Positions 45,790-58,717 of a stretch of DNA of 64,000 nt are shown in pieces. This DNA is from Molanna angustata (taxonomy: Eukaryota; Arthropoda; Insecta; Trichoptera; Molannidae), in assembly GCA_963576475.1 (NCBI GenBank), contig OY754977.1, positions 9,427,089 to 9,491,088 of the forward strand, in the 5' to 3' direction. A program made the translations under genes and the position numbers. The stretch's first letter is position 1; each line of letters opens with the position of its first letter. The notes beneath the pieces are model-generated. The model worked only from the letters and a program-made list of their open reading frames with translations, ran no database searches and was not told the origin of the DNA.

Positions 45790-46140
45790 GTCTTCATCTT
45801 CTTCTTCGTTTAGTAGACCTAGTTGGTCTGTACTTCAGAAACTATGCCACCTGGGATGACGAATTTCAGCTATCCTTCCATCTCTTGGGTGGTCTACCGG
45901 GTAGGCGGCGGCCAGAAGGGATTTCATTCGCCGCTATATATGCAAGTCTATCACTGTCCATCCTGGCAACGTGGTTCCTCCAATGCCTTTTTCTGGATCT
46001 ACTCCATCGAACGATGTCCTCTATTCCACATGTTTTCCTTATTTGAACATTGCGAACACGATCTCGGAGAGTTGTATCAGTGATTGACATTAGAACCTTC
46101 ATCTCTGTTGTCCTTAAGAGCCCCTTGGTTCGTACAGTGT
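45790..46140 (-). pseudogene. LINE RT C-terminal fragment
   Basis: Minus strand: RTKGLLRTTEMKVLMSITDT, TLRDRVRNVQIRKTCGIEDI, VRWSRSRKRHWRNHVARMDS, RLAYIAANEIPSGRRLPGRP and PKRWKDS. It ends in a GAAGAAGAAG tail at about 45793-45805. Same family as 39195-39615. Confidence 0.85.
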
Positions 46141-46302
46141 CTGCTCACGTTTCCCTCAATTTTTTATTTAATGTCATTGTAAGAAATATCTATCTTAAAA
46201 TATCATATTTATCTTTTTTTAAATTATGAATATGTCCTTTTAAGAGGCTATAGTAGGCTATATACTATATTTTGAAAATCTTTTCCCCAGAACCCTCTCA
46301 CG

Positions 46303-46774
46303 TAGGGTTGCCAGATGAAAATTTGAAAAAGGAGGACAAATAGCACAAAAAAGGAGAAATTTCCTTAAAAAGGAGGACAATGCCAAAAACAAAACCGACA
46401 TACCTACCGACGCAATATCGAAGAATTTTCATCGTCTTAAATTACTTTTTTCTTTATTTTTTTTTATATATCTTCAATGCAGTCGCTATAAAACTTACAT
46501 AATATAGTTTAGTCACTATTTAAACTATTAATAATGAAACAAGATTTTTTTAATGAATTCACTTTATTTTAAACATCATGTTTCACCAAAACACAATTTT
46601 TTTGTAATAAGTTCTTGGTGCTCTTTTATGAAATATGCATAAAAATCTTTAGTAGACATATTTTACTATATTGGATAAGAATCAACGCAAAAGGAGGACA
46701 TAGGCTAGGTAAGGGAGGACAATTTATGGAAAAGCAGGATATGTCTTCCTTTAGGATACCATCTGGCAACCCTA
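46303..46774. mobile_element. hAT-like MITE with perfect 8-bp TSD
   Basis: Inverted ends TAGGGTTGCCAGATG and CATCTGGCAACCCTA, flanked by CTCTCACG at 46295-46302 and 46775-46782. 472 bp, no coding. Internal 'aaaggaggaca' words recur near both ends. Confidence 0.88.
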
Positions 46775-46914
46775 CTCTCACGTCTTTGAAATAAAGAACA
46801 GTTTGTATTTACATCTTTATTCTATTGCACGAGTTTTTTGAAATTTGATTTTTTTTTAATAATCTTCTTGTAAAATTAGTTTTAGTAAAACTCTTTTTTT
46901 AATATTTTATTGTA

Positions 46915-47000
46915 TGTATGCCTATGAAGTAGATTTTTACTTCAGTCGAAAGAGAAAATAAAAATCTATCGGTAGATTTTTATTATTATATTTTAATTAG
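46915..47000. repeat. small inverted-repeat element, partner of 15886-15966
   Basis: 'cctatgaagtagatttttac' then 'ttcagtcgaaagag' and 'aaaaatctatcggtagattt'. Reverse match at 15886-15966. Confidence 0.5.
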
Positions 47001-47049
47001 GTAGTTACTATTCGTGGTATTAAAAAAAAACTCTAAACTTCTCTTCGCG

Positions 47050-47205
47050 AAAAATATTGTATATCACTGATTAGGTGATATACAATATTTTGTCGGGTTT
47101 TGTAGATTAGAAGTTATTTTAGTGTGCATTTTTCTGTATATCCGAATACCCAGAGTATACATACATGGGCCTTAACGAATAATTACCTACATCCTCACAC
47201 GTTTC
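47050..47205 (+). repeat. short interspersed repeat, partner of 12840-12975
   Basis: 'aaaatattgtatatcac', a local hairpin with 'gtgatatacaatattttgtc', 'gtgtgcatttttctgtat' and 'gggccttaacgaat'. Confidence 0.45.
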
Positions 47206-47352
47206 CCTAGACTAAGCATAAAAAATGCTTGTAGAATACGTTTAATTTAAAAGTTCATTTCGTGGTTACGTTTACATTATTTGATGTTATTATACCGTAA
47301 AAGCAGGATATTCCCTATAATTAGTACTTTTTTTTTTATTCATTTATATTGT

Positions 47353-47562
47353 CGCCGACCGCCATGGCACAGTTGGTAAGGCGTACGGTTTCTGTGCGGG
47401 CGTCCTGGGTTCGATTCCCAGCAGAGGAGAAATTTATATAAATTCATTTCTCACGCAAATATTGCTTCTCTGGGCTGGGAACACTGGTTAGTTGGAAGAA
47501 ATTGCCATACGGCAATAAACTCGCCACCCTGCGCAAGGAAGTGATTATTATTATTATTATAT
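47353..47562 (+). repeat. tRNA-derived SINE, family C, best copy
   Basis: 'gccatggcacagttggtaag' (A box), 'gggttcgattcccagc' (B box), body 'aattcatttctcacgcaaat' and 'ctctgggctgggaacactgg', then the LINE-like tail 'ttagttggaagaaattgcca', 'tacggcaataaactcgcc' and (ATT)n. The 3' tail is shared with a LINE, so the SINE is probably mobilised by that LINE. Confidence 0.85.
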
Positions 47563-47639
47563 TGTTAATTTTTTTCTGATTAATCTGCACAAATCTTTAA
47601 AATTAGATGTGTTTTGTTTGGTTTTAAATATGAGATAAG

Positions 47640-47825
47640 AGGAATTGGGAAGACAAAAGAGGAGTAGGTTATTGACTCCAAAAAAGATGGACTGACGATA
47701 TAGATAGGAAATAAATGGTACAGGGACGTCCAGGATATATGTAGAAGGACGTCCAGAAATTGAAGGAGGTATACATACATCTAGTAGTGGAGAGTCTGTT
47801 GAAAAGAAAAAGAAGAAGATTGTAA
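47640..47825 (+). pseudogene. decayed LINE 3' end
   Basis: Weak frame with 'KDGLTI', 'RDVQDICRRTSRN' and an A/G tail 'gaaaagaaaaagaagaagat'. Read as an RTE-like C-terminus with frameshifts; low certainty. Confidence 0.4.
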
Positions 47826-47829
47826 TCAT

Positions 47830-48570
47830 ATATGGACAAATGTCATCGGTCTGTTTGTGTTTTATTTCTGAATGTTTTATTTATTTTATAACACTATTTG
47901 TACCTTAAATAATTAAATTAATACATAAACTACTAGTTCTTACAAATAGTCTAATGTTAATTAATTTCCTTTCCACTATGTAACTCGACATATGGGCTTT
48001 GTATGACTCGCTCAAACAACATTAATGCATTAGTAATAATGCATCCATCACACTTGTTTGTACATTGGTAGGTAGGTATATACCTCCTCTCAGTTTCCTT
48101 GGCACGTATATTTAGTTCCTTGATATAATAATTTTATGGTCGTACAGTAGAATATATCTGCGACCTTATACGACATATTAGTTTACAGGTAAACCAGAAC
48201 ATATTCGATATAAGACACAGTGTGGATTATTTACCAACAACAGTAAAACTCAACAAGTGAAAGAATACGGGTGACTTCATCACCTGTACACTAACCAATT
48301 ATTTGAATCAAAAAATAAAACCATTTGACATTGTGCAGCGTAAGTATTGCGTGACACTTATGTGCCCTGACATTTTTTTAATTTAATTTTTTGTCAATCA
48401 TAATTTACAATATAATTTTTTACATAATTATATACATACCTATCCTCCTCACTAGGTTTAGCCTGTACCGAGGTGGAATATTTCGCAATCACATTAATAC
48501 ATATTTATGCAATATTTTCATTGTATTTCATACAGTTATCGTGACAGTACGTATTTTATAATATAACATC
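47830..48570. other. AT-rich stretch
   Basis: No gene recognised. Confidence 0.3.
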
Positions 48571-48617
48571 ATGATTTATATATATCTAAACAAAAATATA
48601 TCAAACAATAAAGTAAA

Positions 48618-49500
<883 letters not shown>

Positions 49501-49860
49501 CATTATACACAACATGTTCATCTGTGTACTAAGTGAGGACATATGTAAGTACCTTTTCAGTTTCCTTTCTTCCCATTTTTAGCAACCAATCCGTCAGCAA
49601 CCCTTTAAGTGCAAGATTATTAATCATTTGATTCAGGTAAAAAATTATCTTGAATTGAGTCAAGAATGAGATGTATTATACATTTATTTCTAACCATGCT
49701 GTATAAACCTGTCGCCCGCATTCGTTTGCCGAGCTCTTCCTATATCATATCAATATTTATCTGCGGCCTTACTCTACACTGCAAATCCGATCCCAATACG
49801 ATCCGACTCGCTAGGACCTACCTTTGTAACGAAGAATGAATGCGGTAGGTAGGTATGTTT

Positions 49861-50400
49861 TCCAACTGTCGATTCGTTCAAGAGAATTCAATTCTCATAA
49901 TGAATCGACATTATTAAGCCAAGATGCGTGTACGAAGGAAAATTTTGTATGGTGTAGTGGACTTTTTGCATGCTAATAATACCAACTAGAGGCCTCGCAG
50001 CATATATGTTCCCATACATGGATTTACTCAGAATTCGGAGTAGAACATTTTATGTGAGTTTTGTGTGTGTGTGTGTCTGTGGGTGTGTCCCCCCCCTTAT
50101 AACTTTTGATCCGCTCAATTTACAGAGCCCAAATTTTCAGAATATATAAACAGTTATAGGCCTACAAAACTTTTATACTCAGAATTGTGAATTTTTGTTT
50201 CAGTCAGGGGTAATCAACTTTTGAATTTTTACTTTATTTTTCCATATATCTCAGAAATCATAAAAGCTAGAACGCTGAAAATTGGTATAAAGATAGACAA
50301 ATACAAAATCTCAAATTAATTTTTTTTTTTTTAAATTCCAGGGTTTCTCAAACATTTTTTATTAAGAAAAATATTTTATTTATGATAAATTTATGAGTTT
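49861..50400 (+). mobile_element. Helentron/DINE-like element, copy 10, 5' part
   Basis: TCCAACTGTCGATTCG start, 5' hairpin, GT core at 50063-50088 and body to 'aaatttatgagttt', where a LINE is inserted. It continues at 51813 to about 51930 and then meets an inverted copy. Confidence 0.83.
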
Positions 50401-51812
50401 CATCATCATCATCATTGGCGCTACAGCCCACTGTGAGCCTTGGCCTCCTCCAGAAATTTTCGCCATTTAGATCGTTCCATCGCCTGCACTCTCCAGTTTG
50501 TAACGCCAATCCTCTTTAGATCCTCCTGTATGCCGTCCATCCACCGCAGCTTGGGTCTCCCCACACCACGTCTCCCCTCCGGTCGTGTGTCGAGAATCTT
50601 CTTTGGGATTCGGCCTTTCTCCATTCGCTGAACGTGCCCTAACCATTGAAGCCGATGTATTTTAATATATTTTACTATGTTAGGATCACTGTAAAGGTTC
50701 TCCAGCTCATGGTTGTACCTTATCCTCCATATTCCACTCTCACAAAGAGGCCCAAAGATTTTTCTCAAAACCTTCCGTTCAAAAACCAACAGCGCTTTTT
50801 CATCCTTCCTATTAAGAACCCAGCATTCAGCACCATATACAAGTACTGGTCGCAGCAATGTTTTATACAATAACAACTTAGTATTCCGTGTCAACAATCG
50901 GGACTTGAGATGTCGGTGAAAACCGAAATAGCATTTATTTGCCACAGCTATTCGTCTTTTAATCTCGACACTAACATAATTGTTACTGGTTATTATTGAA
51001 CATATAGGTACTGGAACGACCCCACAGTTTCAATGGTATGATTACCAGCACTAATCAGAGTTTCTTGGGCATTTCTATGGTTGGACATTTTAGCTGCAAT
51101 CATATATTTTGTCTTAGAAGAGTTCACTTGAAGTCCCATTCTGGCAGAAGCATTTTCCAGTTGTATAAACGCTTGTTTTACATCATTTGGTGTTCTTGCA
51201 ATTATGTCAACATCATCTGCATATGCAAGTATCTGGCTTGATTTGCGGAAAATTGTACCTGCTGTCTCAATTCTGGCATCTCTGATGGCTTTCTCTAGTA
51301 CTATATTAAATAATAGGCAAGACAATGCATCACCCTGCCGTAAGCTATTATAGGTTTTAAATATGTCCGAGGTGCTGGTTTGTATTTTGACCCTACAATT
51401 TGAACCATGCAATGTCGCTCTCACTAGTCTTACTAGTTTGAATGGTATTCCCATTTCCATCATGGCCTCGTACAATGTCGCTCTATTAACACTATCGTAT
51501 GCTGCCTTAAAATCTATAAATAAATGGTGGGTCTCTATATTATACTCGAGCGTTTTTTCCAGTATTTACCTAAGGGCAAAAATTTGGTCAATTGTCGATC
51601 TTCCTGGCCTGAAACCACTTTGGTATTGCCCAATTATATGTTCTGCATGTGGCATAAGTCGCATGAATAGAACCCCTGCAAACACTTTATAGGCTGAACT
51701 CAGATGCGTTATACCTCTGTAGTTGCTGCAGTCCATTGTGTCACCTTTTTTATGCAGTGTACATATAATCCCAGTATTCCATTCTTCTGGTATTGATTCA
51801 GTGAAAAAAAAA
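50401..51812 (-). pseudogene. 5'-truncated LINE inserted in a Helentron-like copy
   Basis: Flanked by the 10-bp repeat TTATGAGTTT (50391-50400 and 51813-51822). Minus-strand frames in order: a 5' part near 51780-51480 (YRGITHLSSAYKVFAGVLFM, QYQSGFRPGRSTIDQIFALR, stop, ILEKTLEYNIETHHLFIDFK), then 51475-50993 (SLRQGDALSCLLFNIVLEKA, ILAYADDVDIIA; catalytic YADD at residues 85-88), then 50945-50421 (RPVLVYGAECWVLN, IHRLQWLGHVQRM, GRRGVGRPKLRWMDGI, KWRKFLEEAKAHSGL). The 3' tail is (ATG)n. At least one stop and one frameshift break the ORF. RT family is clear; RTE-like clade is likely but unproven. No endonuclease remains. Confidence 0.88.
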
Positions 51813-51929
51813 TTATGAGTTTAACTGCCTATATTTCCATTTTTTTAAAAAATATCGAAAAAAGCCGAAACACCCCAACTAGATAATTTAATTTTAAATA
51901 TAAAATATAAACATTGTATTAGCACATCT

Positions 51930-52652
51930 CCTTTCAATCCTTTTTTCCTACCCAGAATATGAAACAGCATGGTGGTATGGAGATTAAGTATCAAACTATT
52001 AAGTCTTCTTAGATATTGTGTATAGGTGACTGTCATACAAATTGTATGAAGCAATGTCGTCACTTAATTCAAATTTTATAAAAATTGATAAAAAAAATTA
52101 CGATGTACTACTACAATGTTATAGTTTTTATAGAAAATTAAATTATCTAGTTGGGGTGTTTCGGCTTTTTTCGATATTTTTAAAAACTTTGAGTATATAG
52201 GCAGTTAAACACATAAATTTATCATAAAAAAATATTTTTATTAAAAAATGTTTGAGAATCTCTGGAATTATTTTGAAAAAACGCATTTGAGTTTTTGTAT
52301 TTTTCTATTTTCATGTCAATTTTCAGCGTTCTAGCTTTTATGGTTTCCGAGATATATGGAAAATAAAGTAAAAATTCAAAAATTGATAACCCCTGACTGA
52401 AATAAAAATTCAAAATTCTGAGTATAAAAGTTTTGTAGGCCTATAACTATTTATATATTCTGAAATTTTGGACTCTGTAAATTGAGCGGATCAAATGTTA
52501 TAAGGGGACAAACACACACACACACATACAGACGAAATGTTCTACTCGGAATTCTGAGTAAATCCGTATACATATAGAAATTGTATGCTGCGAAGCCTCT
52601 AAGTTCGCGTATCCTGGCTTGAAACTTTGTCGATATGGAATCGACAGTTGGA
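51930..52652 (-). mobile_element. Helentron/DINE-like element, copy 11, 3' end missing
   Basis: Body from 'cctacccagaatatgaaaca' (reverse orientation) through a short AC core (52511-52526) to 'gaatcgacagttgga'. It joins copy 10 head to head; neither has its CTAG end, so the pair is an inverted fusion with both 3' ends deleted. Confidence 0.8.
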
Positions 52653-53210
52653 TAATTTAGCAATTTTTATGCGTATTTTTAACACTTATCTCTCATCAGG
52701 TATCATATAATAGTGAGTGCTTCCTATGAGTTTCGTCTTAGTCTGTATGGCGGTAGTACTATGAAACTTTATGTCATCTGTTCATTCCAAACAATATTTT
52801 TCAGTTCGATCGATTTCATATTGATATAACATCTGTAAAGCGGATTAACTTAATGCTGATTAGTTTCCCATATCCATTCTTTCATTAAATGACAGAAAAT
52901 AATGTTCATCTAGAATTGGTAGGTGCCAAGCTTACAACCTCCATTTCAATTTAATCACCCTACTAGTATAATCATCTCTCCAGCTCCGTAATATTAATTT
53001 AAATACACTATAAATTCTTACACACACGCGCAATCTTACTTTTTCTAATATTCAGTTATATCCATACATAATATTGCCGCTTGCCAATGGAGATAGAACA
53101 ATTGCACTGCTTAGTTAATATTAATTTGGCTGTGTATTTACTTATAAACCTACCTACGGGTATCCGCGTGATTATTTCGTGGGTTCAGGTACTTATCGAA
53201 ATACTGAAAT
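52653..53210. other. stretch without recognised gene
   Basis: Nothing named. Confidence 0.3.
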
Positions 53211-53215
53211 TATTT

Positions 53216-53750
53216 GCGTATATTTGTGTAGGTTGATTCACGTATTGCACGGGATCTGCATTGGCGAGTCGGTTTCAAACAATTTATTATTAGCGTATAT
53301 TTGTGTAGGTTGATTCACGTATTGCACGGGATCTGCATTGGCGAGTCGGTTTCAAACAATTTATTATTAGCGTATATTTGTGTAGGTTGATTCACGTATT
53401 GCACGGGATCTGCATTGGCGAGTCGGTTTCAAACAATTTATTATTAGCGTATATTTGTGTAGGTTAATTCACGTATTGCACGGGATCTGCATTGGCGAGT
53501 CGGTTTCAAACAATTTATTATTAGCGTATATTTGTGTAGGTTGATTCACATATTGCACGGGATCTGCATTGGCGAGTCGGTTTCAAACAATTTATTATTA
53601 GCGTATATTTGTGTAGGTTGATTCACGTATTGCACGGGATCTGCATTGGCGAGTCGGTTTCAAACAATTTATTATTAGCGTATATTTGTGTAGGTTGATT
53701 CACGTATTGCACGGGATCTGCATTGGCGAGTCGGTTTCAAACAATTTATT
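53216..53750. repeat. 77-bp tandem repeat, 7 copies
   Basis: Unit 'gcgtatatttgtgtaggttg', 'attcacgtattgcacgggat', 'ctgcattggcgagtcggttt', 'caaacaatttattatta'. Copies are near identical (single variants 'ttaattc' and 'cacatattg'). GC-richer than the flanks. Confidence 0.95.
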
Positions 53751-53769
53751 CATTTATTTACCGTTTCAG

Positions 53770-53880
53770 CGTTATTATAATTTGAAATTATGTTTGTCTA
53801 TAATTGGCTCATTTTAATTGTAATCTCTATTGTAATATCTATGTACAAAGCTGTTGACAATAAATAAAATAAACAAATCT
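53770..53880 (+). repeat. possible LINE 3' end
   Basis: 'gtacaaagctgttgacaata' then 'aataaaataaac', the style of a LINE 3' terminus. No coding attached. Confidence 0.4.
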
Positions 53881-53904
53881 GTTAAAACTTTGAAAGTTCA
53901 TTCA

Positions 53905-54020
53905 TACCATCACGGCATATCCCACAATGTGGGGTAACCAGCGAAAGGTGTGCGGGTGTGCATTGCCTTTTAAAAGGGAGCACAACACATATGTGTATAC
54001 CCACACACATTTTTAGGTGA
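53905..54020 (+). repeat. interspersed repeat ('cataccatcacgg')
   Basis: 'cataccatcacggcatatcc', 'aatgtggggtaaccagcgaa', 'gggagcacaacacatatgtg', 'tatacccacacaca'; related to 2740-2820 and, in reverse, 11430-11500. Confidence 0.5.
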
Positions 54021-54024
54021 GACG

Positions 54025-55090
54025 AGATAACTTTGAAAGTGATATAATGGGATGTAATAATATACGACAGCGAAATAATAATGACTACTTGCGTGAGCGA
54101 GTTGCTTTATAAATTTAATGGAAATAATTGCAGTAAAAATATTATCAACAACTTTGTCATTTGAGTTTAAGAATAAGTTTATTATTCGCATTTGATCACG
54201 TTTTTCATATAAATTATATTTTTAACATATCATTTACGTAGTTGTATGATTAATACTACTTATTATTTTATATGTAGAAAATTTTCTTGTTTTTTCTAAG
54301 GTCTAGTTCCATTCAATAATATGTATGTATAATATACCGGATTACCGGTTTTGTGTTGGCCACTGAAAAAAAAACTGTTGAAGAAAAGTGCTAATATTGA
54401 GGACCGAATCAACCAAATGTATTAAGAATTCGCTTAAAGCAAAATTTGCTCATGACAAAATGTATACATTTTTGATGTGCTAAGCATTGACTTAATAAAA
54501 ATATGAAGAATCTGTCTTTGTCTTTACAAGATACCAGATAAGATAGTTTGATTTTTTTTTTATATAATTTATCCCGAATAAGAAACCCGCCTCTGCTTAG
54601 TTTTTTTTAGCCAATTAAAAACCCTAGATTTTGCGAATTGGAAACCGTGTTCATAAAATATTCTAGTAGTTGGTTCGGTACCCATGTGATACCCATGTCT
54701 TGTGTGTTGCCTGTCGTTGAAAATAAGGGTTTATTTTATATTTTAATATCCAATTTGTAATCCAAGGGCGAGAAGCTCGTGTATCCCAAAAGGTTAGATA
54801 CGTATCTTGTTTGTATATAAGAGACGAACTCGCATTTCTCTAGTAATTGGGTGCTCCTTACAGTAGATACTGTACATTGTACATAATATAAGCTTGCAAT
54901 TTACTTGGATTTAACCATTATTACTAGTTTGTCCCACGATGGTACATGTACATATTATTATACAACATACCTATTCGACTTTTATAGTACCTAAGTCGTG
55001 TGAGTCGCTATATAGTGGTGGGTAATGCGAGTACGACTTTAACACAATTTACTAAAGTTTAATAAATTGTTGTATTTTCCGTATGTCATG
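54025..55090. other. AT-rich stretch
   Basis: No gene recognised. Confidence 0.3.
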
Positions 55091-55098
55091 CTCTATAC

Positions 55099-55741
55099 CA
55101 GTGATTCCCAAAGTGGTCCACGGAAAAACTCGACGGGGGTCTACGTTGGCATGAAAAAAAAATGGGGTTCACAAGTTGTAAATGGGGCCTACGAAAATTT
55201 ATCTGGTTTCGATAGTAAAGAACGAAAACGTTGGCTTGGCTTTACCTATCAATGTAGGCATATAATAAATTAAGATAGCAAAATCAATAAAATTAAGAGA
55301 GCAAAAAAAAAATTAACGGTGATTTTCGACAGCCTGTAAAATTTCGGTGAAAAATGGTCGTATAAAAAAAAGCATTTTGAATCTTTAAGATTTTTATTTT
55401 CAGATTTTTTGTGTTTTTTTTAGGAGCTACGGTTCTCATGCAATCCTGATTGATACAGCGATAAAATAATATTGCAATTTTTTTGGTCCATGGGCTTAAA
55501 TATTTTTTTAAGTTAGACCGGCTTATGGATCAGATAGCCTGTTACCTTTTTTTTTAAATCTCCTTTTATTTTTATTTTAACTACTCCGAATTAAGATTTG
55601 GAACTCAGACGCGAGGTAAATATCCATCGTTGGATAAAATTTTTTGACGAGTTTTGGGAATATGGTAGAAACATCGGGGGGTCCACCGAAACCAGTAAAA
55701 TTTTGAATGTGGTTTACTAGAAAAAAGTTTGGGAACCTCTG
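55099..55741. mobile_element. hAT-like MITE with perfect 8-bp TSD
   Basis: Ends CAGTGATTCCCAAAGTGGTC and, inverted, CAGAGGTTCCCAAACTTTTT. CTCTATAC flanks both sides (55091-55098 and 55742-55749). 643 bp, non-coding. 'ggggtctacgttgg' and 'gggggtccaccga' are mirrored just inside the ends. Confidence 0.88.
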
Positions 55742-55949
55742 CTCTATACTAACTGACATGTTAAAATAGCAATTTTCAACACTTTGATGCCTGTAATCTC
55801 CGAAAGTCACTAGTATTCAGGGTTCTAACTATCCAATCGTTGTCACATGATATGTAACAGCGATTACTATGACAGCCTTTATACTATGACGTACTATGGC
55901 GCTGGTTCTTGGTCAATTACTGCTTTATCAAAATCAAAATTTACTTATT

Positions 55950-56192
55950 AAAAGACAAGATGATAAAGGCACATTGGATAGACCACCAGATCATATTGTA
56001 AAGCAATATTCATAGATATTCCTCGACTTCCAGAGGAAGACTAAATAATTCTAAGATCGTGCGAAGAAGCAACCAGCTTGGCCTAGGTGACATTGTGTAG
56101 GACAAGAGAGCCTGTTATTTAAAGACGAGGGGACCTGACCCCAATAGTCTGCACAGAGAGTTGGGAGAAGACATACCTAATGATTAAAAAAT
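55950..56192 (+). pseudogene. decayed LINE RT C-terminus
   Basis: Reads LDRPPDHIVKQYS, then damaged text, then RGPDPNSLHRELGEDI-like words across frames. Same group as 150-670 (RRPEDHIVNQA). Many stops. Confidence 0.55.
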
Positions 56193-56510
56193 AAGTTTAA
56201 CCAATTTTAATATGGCGTGCCTTTACTTCACAGAGAAATAAAATTATTTATTTATTTTATTTTTTTTATTACAAAAAGACATATTTTACATAAAAAAAAT
56301 ACATGGCAAAAAAGAAAATAAAACACTTTATAATATGACTTCCTTCAAAAAGAGATATACTCGTGTTTTGAAGGGAATTGTTTCTATATTTTACACAGAT
56401 CTTTTTTTCAAATCAATATTTGTTTTTTCCTTAGTGTTATCGATCGATATTAGATGGTTAATGGCGGATAATAGATTAATATTGAATAATATATATTTTT
56501 ACTGACAATT
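56193..56510. other. AT-rich stretch
   Basis: Nothing recognised. Confidence 0.3.
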
Positions 56511-56514
56511 TTTT

Positions 56515-56722
56515 AAAATCTCAATAGAGAAGAAGTTGGAATGTTATAGAAGAAACAGGAATTCAAGGCACCTACAGGGCTTATGACCTGTCATCGGCTG
56601 GTTTACGTGATCACTTTATGAGCTTGCGCAACGTTAGAAAATTATGCCTTCTTATTGAGTTCCCTTATCAATGTAATTTTTGAAAGATATTTGTATATTT
56701 GAATAATGTGTAACAATTAACC
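56515..56722 (+). repeat. interspersed repeat shared with 17544-17752
   Basis: 'aaggcacctacagggcttat', 'gacctgtcatcggctggttt', 'gagcttgcgcaacgtt', 'ttattgagttcccttatcaa'. Confidence 0.65.
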
Positions 56723-56724
56723 CG

Positions 56725-57390
56725 AAAATAAGACATTATTACTATTGCCATCTATGAAGTATCGAAGAAACCTTTTTGTAATGCCATCTATTCAGAAATT
56801 GGTTTATTTGTGTAAACAATGAAAGCATCAGTCCTTATAAAAATGAAATAATATCTATTCAATTAACTTGTCAGGTAATATTTAGTGGTGTCTTGAATAA
56901 CAACTTCAATGATTAATATTGTATAACTATTATATTTCCTTTCTCTGTGATACCTACTTATTCAACTATTCATTACGGTGGCTATTATAACAAGTTTAAT
57001 GATAAATGTCAATTCAATCAATATTGTATTGAAATTATGTATATGGCTTCTGTTTTTCTTATTTTAATAATTGATTCATACCATGACGGCATAAGCCACT
57101 ACATAATAATAAATCAAAATAAAAAAATATTGTAATAAATTTGTCAAGTAAGCAAAAATAACAACCATTTTAAAAATTTGGGATAAAAGATATAACTACA
57201 CAAATTGAAATACAAAATCATGGAAAAATAAAAAAAAATCAATAACATACTTAGATAAAGAGAAAGAATTCATAATAAAAAAATCATAACTCCCCACTAT
57301 ATCACCTTGTGTTAGTGAGGAGTAAAAACATAAAAAAGTTATGTGAATTAATCAAAAATAATTTAACCATTTTAAAAATTTGAGATACAA
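56725..57390. other. AT-rich stretch
   Basis: Short phrase 'cattttaaaaatttg' plus 'gata.aagata' occurs at 57165 and 57370, and 'acaaaatcatggaaaaataa' near 57215 and 57796: a diffuse repeat. Confidence 0.3.
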
Positions 57391-57393
57391 GAT

Positions 57394-57800
57394 ATATTTA
57401 TTTATTTATTTAACTTTTTGTACAAAATATAAACAAAAATGGCTTCTTGCCATTAGGCAATTTCTTCCAACCAACCAGATTACAGAGTGACCGAATTATA
57501 CATGTACATCAACAAAATATGAAATCTACAAAAGAACAAAGAAAATATACATAACACCAAGATAAATAAAAAAAAATCATAGCAAAAAAAAGGGATTGGG
57601 AAGGAACAAGAAGAGGAAATCGAGATCAGGTGTTTAGGGATAAATATTACGTAGCAAAGGGAAGGAAGGAAAATGAGAGGGATCAGGTATTTTCGGAGAG
57701 ATATACCTGCTTTGGTCTTTTCTTGAAAATGGAAAGCGAGTTTGACGAAGTTATATCAGGACTCAAATTATTCCAGAGTCTTGCTGGACACATTGAAATA
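57394..57800 (-). pseudogene. LINE 3' end (RT C-terminus and 3' UTR)
   Basis: Minus strand from 57795: ARLWNNLSPDITSSNSLSIF, KKRPKQVYLSENT, stop; then a T/C-rich UTR, 'ctggttggttggaagaaatt', 'gcctaatggcaagaagccat' and (AAAT)n at 57394-57412. Matches 37346-37882. Confidence 0.78.
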
Positions 57801-58541
57801 CAAAATCATAGAAGAATAAAAAACAATCAATAAAATACTTAGATATAAAAAGAAAGACTTCACAATAAAATAACATAAAAAAAGTTATTATATAATTAAG
57901 CAAAAATTAGTTACCCATTTTTTAAATTTTAACTTTGTTATTTTAACTCTTGTATGTGTTTTTTTGATTACGCGGCTCTTACGGGACACCCTCAAACGAC
58001 GGTAATAGAAAACAGTGGAAGCACTATTATATACCGGTGCCTAGCAGAAGAACATACAGGTGTATCTTGTAATTTTTATATCAGAATCATTTTTCATGTT
58101 GAATATTTTTTTATATTTTTACGGTATAAGGTATCCTTTGTTAAAATCTATATTATCTGGGTTGTCTTTAGCAACCTTCTATTATACCCTTTTCATATAA
58201 CCTATTCGTGCTCTCTATTATCCTTTTGCGAATTCCTCTTTTTACGATTGCCAGAGAGAGAATAACCCTCTTTTATACTCTTCATCATTATGTTCATTAT
58301 ACATAAATTTGATATGATCTGTGGGTATGTACGTATATCTTTGTCATAACTCTGCACCAGAAAATTACATTTTTGATTCAGTTTTAAATACTCTAAAACG
58401 ACATAAATTTTGGATTTTTTTGAGATAAAACAAACAGCGATTAAAAACATCTAATTTTCTTTTCATGTAAATTTAAATAATCTTGTTGCTATTTAGAAGC
58501 TAACTGTAAACTGTAATTCATCGATCTTGATTGTATTAGTT
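57801..58541. other. AT-rich stretch
   Basis: No gene recognised; small frames lack motifs. Confidence 0.3.
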
Positions 58542-58717
58542 ATGTATGTATCATTAATTTAATTATCATTAATTTAAGTCTTGCACTAGGAACATTTCCG
58601 ACAGTATATAAAAAAGGTATAATCACACCAATTTACAAAAGCGGAAGTCAAGATATTGTTAGCAACTATAGGCCAATTACCCTTGTATCGAATATAGCAA
58701 AAATTTTTGAAAAAATT

